Below, piece by piece: positions 12,201-24,200 of a DNA stretch of 64,000 nucleotides; within the stretch, counting starts at the first letter, position 1; each line of letters begins with the position of its first letter. The notes beneath the pieces were generated by a model. The model worked only from the letters and a program-made list of their open reading frames with translations. It made no database searches and was not told the origin of the DNA. Made by a program: the position numbers and the translations under genes. Origin of the DNA: Heterohyrax brucei (Eukaryota > Chordata > Mammalia > Hyracoidea > Procaviidae); NCBI GenBank assembly GCA_028571685.1, contig CM053140.1:26083501-26147500 (forward strand), in the 5' to 3' direction.

Positions 12201-15200
12201 TCTCCCAAATGGTATTTTAAGCAACTCTATTAAACCCAACCCCCAACTTGCCAGTCAGCATTTTGTACTGTGGGGGTTTGTGTGTTGCTGTAATGCCTGA
12301 AGCTATGCCACCAGTATCCAGATACCAGCAGGGTCACCCATGGGGGACAGGTTTTAGCTGAGCTTTCCAACTAAGCCAGACTAGGAAGGGATCCAGAAGT
12401 CTACTTCTGAAAAGAATTAGCAAATGGAAACCTGATGAATAGCACTGGAACGTTGTCTGATACACTGCTAGAAAATGAGCTCCCCAGGTTGGAAAGCACT
12501 CAAATGACGACTAGGGAAGAGCTGCCTTCTTAAATGAGAGTCGACCTTAATAAAACGGATGGAGTCAAGGTTTTGGGACCTTCATTTGCAGATGCAGCAC
12601 GACTCAAAAGAAGAAGAACAGCTGCAAACACCCATCAATAATTGGAATGTGGAATATATGAAGTATGAATCTAGTAAAATTGGAAATCATCAAAAGTGAA
12701 ATAGAATGCATAAACATCAATAGACTACGCATTAGAGCTGAAATGGACTGGTACTGGCCATTCTGAGTCAGTCATATGGTCTACTATGCCAGGAATGACA
12801 GCATTTCAAGATCTGTCCTGAAGTATAATGCTGTCAGTGATAGGATAATATCCATACACTGCAGAGGCCCGTCACCCACAGAAGCCTCTGTAAGCAAAGT
12901 CTCACGCTTATGTGATGGTGAGCAGATGCAGCTCACCCTTGACATATTTTTTGGCTATACTTTCCCTGATGATATTTTGCATCCTAATTAAACCTTCTTC
13001 AAAATACTCTCTTATCTCCTGGCACAAGGATCAAAGAAGATGCCTTCTAAGAAGGGTTTTACAACCCCCTCAGCTTAATGAATTCCGACACAGCACGCCC
13101 AGCCCGGGAATACTGAGGCCGGCCCGGCTCCGCTGGCTTCCCCCAACTGCACTTCCCCCTCCACATATGAAACACCAGATTACAGGAAGGCCCTGGAAAG
13201 CTTCCCAGGGACGACCCTCCACACAGCCCTTAGATATAGACACCCCACTCCCTACATCAGGAAGATGGATAGACTCCCAAGTTTATTATAATTGGTATGA
13301 CAAATGAGTAAATACTAAAGAAATATCCTTCTTAGAACAGCTTACGGGTGGGAGACAGTGGGCACTTACTATCCTCACAGGAAGAGATAAAATAAGAACA
13401 AAGGAGGAACAAATAGAGACAGCCAGATAATGAGCTTTGGATGAATCTACCCTTCTTTCTGTACCCTTGACCTCAAGGCATGGAAGGCATAACTTTGTTT
13501 TCACTGCCTCGGGCCATTTCCCAGAGGCCCTAATGATCAACATGAAAAGAGACCGCTGTCTCGGGCCATTATCTAGAAGGCCCTAACAATTAACATGAAA
13601 AGAGACCATGAGGTATCAGTTTCTTACTAGCCAACAGCTTACGTGGTCAAAGACTAGGGTGAAATCACGTCACCTCATTGATTATATAAAAAATAAAGAA
13701 AGGTAGGCCCTAACAGGCTGCTGATCTCCAGATTCCTGGTTGTCTCAGTCTCATTTCTTTCTTAGCTGACGCCACCCAACTCTTCATGATCCCAGACCCT
13801 ACCGAGGCTGGCCCCCAGCAATACACCTACAAGGAAGACCAGTTAATACAACTTATTATTCAAATTTACACACCAACCACTATGGCTAAAGATGAAGACA
13901 CTTATGATTTTTACCAGCTTGTACAGTCTGAAACTGATGGAACATGCAATCAAGCTGCATTAGATAATTACTAGTGATTGGAATGCAAAAGTTGGAAACA
14001 AAGAAGGATCGGTAGTTCGAAAATATGGCCTTGATGATAGAAAAGACGTTAGAGATTACACGATAGAATTTTGAAAGATCAGCAACTTCTTCATTACAAA
14101 TACCTTTTTTCACCAACATAAATGGACCTCGCCAGATGGAAGACACAGGAATCAAATCAACTACATCTGTGCAAAGAGGTATGAAAAAGCTCATTATCAT
14201 CAATCAGAACATGATCAGGTGCTGACCAGAGCACAGACCAACTGTTCACACACAAGTTCAAACTGCAACTGAAGAAAACTAAAACAAGTACATGAGAGTC
14301 AAAGCATGGCCTTGAGCATGGCTCACTTGAGTTCAGTCACCATCTCAAGAACAGACTTGATGAGTTACACACTAATGACTGAAGATCAGATGAGTTGTGG
14401 AAGGACACCACACATAAAAAAAGCACAAGGTCACTAAAAAGACTGGGAAGAAAGAAAAGACCACACTGGATGTCAGAAGGGACTCTGAAACTTGCTTTTG
14501 AATGCCAAGCAGTTAAAGCAAAAATAAAAAACAATAGGATAAATATTGTCTGATACTCCTACTATAAGGACTTAAAAACAGACCCATGTACAGAAGAAAA
14601 GACTCTTTGATGGCTGCAAGGGAGGAGAAGGAGAGAGGGAGAGGGCTGGTTACAGATTAGATAGCTGACAGAAATTTGGTTGGGTGAAATCACTGACAGG
14701 ACACATTAGAAAGAAGATCAATTTAACTGAACTTCAACATAACCTGAAAACTCTTCCAATCTTAACCCAATACTGCAAGGACACAGTAGCCGAGGCGGGG
14801 GTCCAGGAACCCTCAGGGGACATCGTGGCCAACTGGCATAACTAGCCTATTGCTGAGAGAATCTTCTCCACCCCATATTGGTGAGTGGTGTTTGGGGTCT
14901 TAAAATCTAGCAAGCTGCCATTTGAGGTACACCAAATGGTCCCAACACAGCAGGAACAGATGATCACCAAGGACAAAAGCAACAAAAGGCAATCCAGAAA
15001 ACAGAAAGACCCATGTGAATGGGTGACTACAGCATGTAACCAGAAGAACCAGACAGTGCTCAGCCACCACCAGTGACAGCCATGATAGGGCTCACAAAGC
15101 TGAGTCCCAGTGACAACACGAGAATAAATAGGGGGTGCACCCTGACAACCCCACTAAAAAACTGCAACTGATGGTCTGAGGGCCTAGGGGAATCCCCTAA

Positions 15201-18200
15201 AAGCATGGCCACTAAACCTGATGCTGCCCCTGATCATAAATCACTAATGAGGTCAACTCCTTGGACAGGAATGGATTGGACTCTGACAAAGAATGAACAT
15301 ATTGTGTGTGTACTTTACGGTTCTATGCATCTACAGGATGTCGTCATACTGGCCTCTTACTAGAGGGGAGAAGAGGGGCAGGAGATTGTTAAGAGGATAT
15401 GACATGCACAGAACAGAAAGGAGGAGCGTGCTGTCACCAGGCAAGGAGAACAGTATGAGTTGCACACAGGTGTGCATACAAATTTAAACTGGATTATATA
15501 CTTTCACTCAATCACAATATATAAATAAATAAAATTAAATTAAAATAAAAAACAATGAGGTAAAAGAAATCAACAGAAGATTTCAAAGGATCACTCAGGA
15601 AGACAAAGTATAGTGACAAGGTCAAAGATCTGGAAACAGAAAACCAAAAGGAAAGAACACACTTTGCATTTCTCAAGCTAAAAGAACTAAAGAAAAAAAT
15701 TCGAGCCTTGAGTTGCAATAATGAAGGATTCTTCAGGGAAAATATTAAACAACTTAGTGAGCATCAAAAAAAGATACATGGAATACACAGTCATTATACT
15801 AGGAAGAACTCGTTGATGTTCAACCATTTCAAGAGGTAGTACATGATGAGGAATCAATGGTACTGAAGGAAGAAGTAGAAGCTGTATTGAAGGCACTGGC
15901 GAAAAACAAGGCTCTAGGAATTGATGGAATAACAATTGAGATGTTTCAACAAACTGATGCAGTGCTGGAAGTGCTCGCTAACCTATGCTAAGAAATACAA
16001 AAGACAGCTACCTGGCCAACTGACTGGAAAAGATTCATATTTACACCGATTCCCAAGAAAGGTGATCCAACTGAACACGAAAATTACCAAACAGTATCAT
16101 TAGTATCACAGTATCATTAGTATCACATGCAAGTAAAATTTTGTTCAGTATCATTCAACAGTGACTACAACAGTATACTGAACTACCAGAAATTCAAGCT
16201 GGATTTAGAAGAGGACATGGAACCAGGGATATCACTGCTGATGTCAGAATGGATCTTTGCTGAAAGCAGAAAATATCAGAAAGATGTTTACCTGTGTTTC
16301 ACTGACCATGCAAAGGCACTAAACTGTGCAGATCATAACAAATTACAGAAAACATTGCAGAGAATGGGAATTCCAGAATGCTTAATTGTGCTCATGAGGA
16401 ATCTGTACATAAATCAAGAGGCAGTTGTGCAAACAGAACAGGGGGACACTGCATGGTTTGAAAAGAAGGTATGTGTCAGGGTTGTATCCTTTCACCTTAC
16501 CTTTTCAATCTGTATGCCAAGCAAACTGAGAAGCTGGACTATATGAAGAGGAGTGAAGCATCAGAATTGGAGGAAGACTCATTGAAAATACGTGTTATGC
16601 AGATGACAAAGCCTTGTTTACTGAAAGTGAAAAGGATTTGAAACACTTACTGATAAAGACCCAACACCACAACCTTCAGTATGGATGACACCTCAACATC
16701 AAGAAAACAAAAATCCTCACAACTGGACCAGTGAGCAACATCATGATAAATGCAGAAAGGACTGAGGTTGTCAAGGATTTCATTTTACTCGGTTCCACAA
16801 TCAATGCTCATGGAGGCAGCAGTCAAGAAATCAAAAGGGGGGGCAGAGCCAAGACAGCGGACTAAACACACATCTCTCTAAATCCCCCTGGAAACCAAGA
16901 CCTGATATGATAGTTAAACGGAGCCTTCTGGACACCTACTGAGCCCTGGGATGCGGCATGGGGTTGTTAATTTGGACTTCACACCACTGAATACAAAACC
17001 TCTTCTTTTTCACTGATGCCGCTCTCGGCAAGCACAGGCTTGCACAGACCAAAGTTCAATTTTTCTTCCTCTGTCTTGGTCGGCAGGTAGAACTGAGACT
17101 TGACTAGCTGGCTGGTCTTGGACGCACTGCTGGTGGGACCAGCAAGCTAGGTTCTGAGAGCCTGGCTTTGGACTCTATACACCTCGGCTCCTCTGGCCTA
17201 TTGGTAAATGGAGAAGCCCAGGCAGAGGCAGAGGCAGAGGCCGGACTTGGTTCTTAGGCTGGGAGGTGGCTCCTGACGGGGGCAGGGAGAGTGCTTTTCT
17301 AGCATGGAGGCAGTATTTTGCACAGTATTGCGTGGGGCCAGGGCCCAGCAGTAGAGGCTGTGGACTCTGGGCATTTTGGCACTCTTGGCCTCTCTATCCA
17401 CCAGGAGCCTGGTCCTGGCCGGCTGGCAAACTTACACAGGACACCATCTTGTTTTGCTGGGAGGCAGGGTCATCCATACAGAAGCCTCGGGGGGACCTAA
17501 TTCCTGGGCTGGGCGGCAGTTCCTACCCAGAAGAGATTGCTTTTCCAACAGAAAAGCAGAGTTCTACACAATATCACCTACAGCTGGGGCCCGAAAGCAG
17601 AGGCCAGCAGGCCAGTAGCCTTTCTGTATTTTGAGCTAGTTTATAACATTGGGTGTTCAACACAGAGGTATTTACTTTGCCAGCTGGGAAGGGAGACGTA
17701 TACACCTGAAAATCTGACTGACTTGGGAAGGTGCGAAATACTTTTTACTTCTCATCTTAAGACAGCCTTAAGAAACAACAGTGGTACATCCTCATAGCAT
17801 CTCTCTCGGCCTCTATTGACCCAGATGATGCCCCAAAAGCAGAAAATGTTGGAGAGGACAGTAACCCGGAAGTCACCAATGGCATCAGAAGGCCCCCAAA
17901 AGAAACCACCTCAGAATTTCCCATACGAAGAAGCTTTTTTGAAACTATCAGAAGGTAAATACAAAAGGATTATATATAGAGCCCTCCTAGATCTTATACA
18001 AAATGCAGCAGAGGAAAACAAAAAACTAAGCAAGCTGTTCGATCTGATGGAACATCAGTACTCTGAAGTCCAACAGATCAGGAAAAAATCAAAGACAAAG
18101 AAATTTCAATTCAAAGCCAAGAAAATAGAATGGAACAAACAGAAAAGAGAATTTCTGATTTGGAAGACACAGCCACTGAGTCCAGCATTTATGAGGAGAA

Positions 18201-21200
18201 ATCAGAAAAGAGAAACAAGAAAAATGAAGAAGCATTAAGAAGCATGTGGGACTCTATTAAGAAGAACAATCTATGATTGATTGGAGTTCCTGAACAGGGC
18301 GAGACAGCTGAGAACACACAGAGTATTGTGGCTGAGCTACTGACAGAAAACTTCCCAGAAATTATGAAAGAAGAGAATATAGATATCCAAGATATGTATC
18401 AAACACCACTCAATATAGATCTCGAAAGAAAGACTTAAAGACATATTATAATCAAACTCAACAAAATGAAACATAAGCAGAAACTCTTAAAGGCAGCAAC
18501 ACTCAAAGCAAAGCTAACATTCAGGGGAAACCCTGTTCGTTTTCATCAGATTTCTCTGCAGAAACGATGCTGGCACGGAAACAGTGGCATGACACATTCA
18601 AAGCCTTGAAGGAGAAGGATTTCCAAGAATTATATATCCTGCAAAACTATCTTTTAAATATGAAAATGAAATTAAGACATTCGCAGATAAACAGAAATTC
18701 AGAGATTTTGTAAAAATCAAACCAAAGCTACAAGAAATATTGAAAGAATCTCTTGGATTGGAAGGACAAAACTGTTAACTTTGTATTTAAGAAGGACACG
18801 TTATCCAGAATCTTACTCAGTCAGGGAAGGCTCCAAACACAATCAAACCTACAATAGTAAAAGAAATGATTTAGTGATCATATCATGTAAACTATGATAT
18901 CATCAAATTAAAAAGAGGGGTGTACTACAGTCGTTATAGTCCTTCCAGATGGAGAGGAAGTTGACAAGACTGGTAGCAATCAAAATTGGGGTTATATATA
19001 GTTTATTAAGCAGGATCATAGGGGCAGCCGTAAAACACAATAAAGAAGCAACATACAACATCAAGAAATGTAATACAGGAGTCTCAACAACCCCAAAACT
19101 AACCCTGAAAAACGTGAAACATCAATTTGCAAAGAAGAAGGTCGCAGAACAGATTAATAAGAACAACAGAGAAAACATCAACTGAAAAATAAACATATCA
19201 CAATGGCAGCACTGAACACACACCTATCAATAATAACACTGAATGTGAATGGACTTAATGCTCCAGTAAAGAGACATCGAGTGACATCTTGGATCAAAAG
19301 ACATGACCCAGCTACATGTTGCCTACAACCTTAGACCTAAAGATATGAACAAACTGAAAATCAAAGGACGGAAGAATAAGGGCAGAGTCAAGATGGCAGA
19401 CTAAGCCCACGTCTCCTTATATCCCTCTGGAAACCAAGACCTGAATTGATAATCAAACGGAGCCTTCTGGTCACCTAATCAGCCCCAGGACACAGCACAT
19501 GGCTGTTACTTTGGACTTCATACTACTGAGCGAAAAACCTCCTCTCTTTCGCTGACTCCCACGCCTGGCTATCCCTGGCTCTCACGGACTGAAGGTAAAC
19601 GCACCATTTTGACTTTTTTTTTCCACTGTCTTGGCCGGCGGGCGGAGCTGTGTCTTGCCTAGCGGCTAGACTCAGACACGCTGCTGGGGGGACAGGCAGG
19701 CGAAATTCCCATATTTTGAGAGCCAGGCTTGGGACTCTGTTAATCCAGCCACTTTGAGCCTGTTGTTTTATATCTGCCTCAGTAGCGTTTGTATGGAGTT
19801 TCACAGTCAGTGTGCGGGATGCCATGTTGGATACAGAGATTCTAGCGGGACCTCATTATTAGCCTGGGAGCCAGCGCCTGCAAACAGGACAGTGCTTCTC
19901 TGATAGAAAAGCAGTAATTTACTTAGTGCAACCTGCTTTGGGGGTCCTGCAACAGAATCAGAGGAATCACTACCTCTCAGCACCTTTAGCCCTTCTGTCT
20001 GCTGCCTGTATGGAGGGTGCCATTTTGGATACGGTGGCCACAGCTGGACCTAATTCTTAGCTTGGGAGCAAGAGCCTGCCCACAGAAGAGCGCTTTTCTA
20101 TCAGAAAAGCAGTACTCTACGCAGTGTCCTCTAAGGCTAGGCCCTGTCAGCAGAGGCCAACAGGGCAGTTGCATTGCTGTATTCTGAACTAGTTTGTATC
20201 ATCTGGGGTTGGATATAGTGGCACTTACTTTGCCAGTTGAGAAGAGGGACCTCTATACCTGAAAACCTAACTGACTTGTGAAGTGGTCAGATATCTTTTG
20301 CTTTACATTTTAAGACAGCCTAGAGAAACATCTGCAGTCCATCCTCACAGTACCTCTTCCACCTTCTACATACTCACATGGGTCCCAAAAAGCAACAGAC
20401 ACTTGTGGCACACAAGAAATCAGCCATGGCTTCAGAAGGCTGCTAAACAAAGCAACCAAGGAGTTTTCCAGATGAAGAAACTTTTATGAAAGCATCAGAA
20501 AGTGAACACAAAATGGTTATATACAGAGCCCTTCTGGACCTTATACAAAATGCAGGAGAACAAAATGAAAAATTAAGCAAGATGTTCGATCTGATGGAAC
20601 ACCAGTACTCTGAAATCCAACAGATCAAGAACAAAATCAAAGACATAGAAACTTCAATGCAAAGCCAAGAAAACAGAATGGAACAAATAGAAAAAAGAAT
20701 TTCTGACTTGGAAGACAGAGCTACCGAGGCCAGCATCTATGAGCAGAACTCAGAAAAAAGAAACAAGAAAAATGAAGAAACATTAAGAAGCATGTGGGAC
20801 TCTATTAAGAGGAACAACCTTCGATTAACTAGAGTCTCTGAACAGGGTGAGACATCTGAGAACACAGAGAGTATCGTGGCTGAGCTGCTGACAGAAAACT
20901 TCCCAGAAATCATGAAGGAAGAGAATACAGACATCTCAGATGCATATCACACGCCACCCAACATAGATCTCCAAAGAAAGACTCCAAGACATAATCAAGC
21001 TCAACAAAATGAAACATAAGCAGCAACTCTTAAAGGCAGCAAGACTCAAAGCAAAGCTAACATTCAAAGGGAAACCCTGTAGGCTCTCTTCAGATTTCTC
21101 AGCAGAAACCATGCTGGCACAGAGACAGTGGCATGACACATTCAAAGGAGAAGAACTTCCAACCAAGAATTATATATCCTGCAAAACTATCTTTCAAATA

Positions 21201-24200
21201 CGAAAATGAAATTAAGACATTCCCAGATAAACAGAAACTCAGAGACTTTGTAAAAACCAAACCAAAACTACAAGAAATATTGAAAGAAGTCCTTGGCTCT
21301 GGCTTAGAAGAACAAAACCACTAACTTTATATTTTAGAACGACTTTACTACTCAAAACAGTTACATTAAATAAAAAGTTAAAAAAAAAAAGGATGGAAAA
21401 ATATATATCAAGCTAACAATGAACAAAGAAAAGCAGGTGTGGGAATTCTAATCTCAAATAAAATCAATTTTAATGTAAAATCCACCATGGTAGACAAGGA
21501 TGGACACTATTTATTACTGAACAGTTCTACACATAAGCAGGACATAACAATATTAAATATTTATGCACCTAATATTACAACACCTAAATACATCAAAGAA
21601 ACACTGACTACACTCAAAAAGGAGATAGACCACTCCACAACAATAGTAGCAGACTTCAACACTCCACTCTCGATATTGGACAGATTATCTAGAAAAAAGC
21701 TCAGTAAAGATACGGAAGACCTTATTGCCACAATTAACCATCTAGACCTCATCGACATATACAGAACTTTCTATCCATCAGCAGACAACTACACCCTCTT
21801 CTCCAGTGCATATGGAACATTCTCCAGAATAGACCATGTATTAGGACATAAAGCAATTCTCAACAAAATCCACACCACTAAATTAATGCAAAGCATTTTC
21901 TCAGATCATAAAGCCATAAAAGTCAAAATCAATAGCAGAAAAAACATAGATAAAAGCGGAACTCATGGAAACTGTACAACACCTTGCTCAAAAAACCATG
22001 GCTTATAGAAGAAATCAAGGATGAAATAAAGAAATTCATGGATTCCAATGAGAAAGAAAACACTTCCTACCAGAACTTATGGGATACATCCAAAGCAGTG
22101 CTCAGAGGTCAGTTTATCTCCATAAATGCACACATCAGTAAGGAAGAAAGAAACCAAATCAAAGAACTGACCCTACAGCTTGAACATGTAGAGAGAGAAC
22201 AACAGAGGAACCCCTCAGGCACCAGAAGAAAACAGATCATAAAGATCAAAGCAGAACTAAATGAATTAGAGTATAGAAGAGCAACTGAAAACATCAAAAA
22301 GACCAAAAGCTGGTTTTTTGAAAAGATCAACAAAATTGACAAACCACTGACTAAACTTACTACAGAAAAACAGGAAAGGAAACAAATAACCCAAACAAAT
22401 GAGAGGGGACTTGTCACAATAGATCCAACAGAAATCAAAAATATCATAGCTGAATACTATGCAAGACTGTACTCTAACTAATTTGAAAACCTAGAGGAAA
22501 TGGACAAATTCCTTGATTCATATCACCTATCAAAATTATCACGAGGTGATGCAGAACAACTTAATAAGCCTAGCACAAAGGAAGAGACTGGAAAAGTCAT
22601 CAAAAAACTGCCAACCAAAACAAGCCCGGGCCCAGATGGCTTCACTGCAGAATTCTACCAAGCTTTTAGAGAAGAGTTATCTACAATACTACTGAAACTA
22701 TAAAAAGGGATGGAATACTGCCAAATTCATTCTGTGAAGCCAGCATAACCCTGATACCCAAACCAGGGAAAGACCCAACAAAAACGGAGAACTACAGACC
22801 AATATCACCATGAATCTAGATGCAAAAATCTTTGACAAAATTTTGCCAATAGAATACAACAACTTATCAAAAAAATAATCCATCATGACCAAGTTAGATT
22901 CATACCAGGGATGCAAGGCTGGTTCAACATCAGAAAAACAATTAATGTGATCAACCCCATAAATACCACAAAAGACAAGAATCACTTGATCTTGTCTGTT
23001 GGTGCAGAAAAGGCATTTGATAAAGTCCAACATCCATTCATACTAAAAACTCTTAGCAAAACAGGCACAGATGGAAAATTCCTCAATGCAATAAGGGCCA
23101 TTTATACAAAGCCAACTGCCTACGTCATCCTGAATGGAGAAAGACTGAAACAATTTCCCTTTAGAACAGGAACTAAACAAGAAGGCCCACTCTCACCTCT
23201 CCTATTCAACATAGTACTAGAAGTTCTAGCCAGAGCAATTAGACAAGACCAAGGAATAAAGAGCATCTGCATCAGCAAAGAAGAACTAAAAATCTCCCTA
23301 TTTGCAGATGATATGATTGTACATGCAGGGAATCCCAAAGAATCCATAAGGAAACCACTCAAGCTGATAGAGGAGTTCGGCAAAGTCTCAGGATACAAGA
23401 TAAACTTAAGTGAATCAGCAGGATTCCTTTATACCAACAACGAGATTATTAAGGAAGAAATCACCAAGTCAATATCATTTACTATAGCCCCTAAAAAGAT
23501 AAAGTACCTAGAAATAAATCTAATCAGAGAAATAACAGACCTTTACAAAGAGAACTACAAACCCTTATTACAAGAAGCTAAGAGAGAGTTACATAAATGG
23601 AGAAACCTACCCTACTCATGGATAGGAAGACCTAACATTGTAAAAATGTCTATTTTACTTAAAGCAATCTACTTATATAATGCAATCCCAATGCAAGTTC
23701 TAGTGACATTTTTTAATGAGATGGAGGAACAAATTACCAACTTTGTCTGGAAAGAGAAGAAGCCCCAGATGAGCAAAGCATTACTAAAGAAGAACACCAC
23801 ACCAAGGCCTCTCATTACCTGACCTTAGAACCTATTACACTGCCACAGTAGTCAAAACAGCCTGGTACTGGTACAAAAACAGACAGATAGATCAGTGGAA
23901 CAGAATCGAGACCCCAGAGATGACATCATCTGCCTATGAACAGTTGGTATTTGACAAAGGCCCTAAGACATTAAACTGGGGTAAAAACAATCTCTTCAAC
24001 AAATGGTTACTGGCAAAACTGGATGTCCATCTGCACTAAATTAAAACAAGACCCATAACTTACATCTTATACAAAAACCAACTCAAACTGGAAAAAAGAC
24101 CTAAATATCAAATCTAAAATGATAAAGCTTATCCAAGAAAAAGTAGGAACAACAATGGAAGGTTTAATACACAACACAGACTTCAAAATCTGTCAAACAA

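Noticed and set aside
13080-13310. Possible env-like open frame (12912-13307)
   Set aside because: The block lies inside a 961-bp TG...CA unit with a 6-bp duplication, which fits a solo LTR. The frame has no recognisable retroviral protein.
22911-23822. 303-codon open frame as a host gene
   Set aside because: It is the reverse transcriptase part of L1 ORF2 with the FADD catalytic core, and flanking L1 parts are on both sides.
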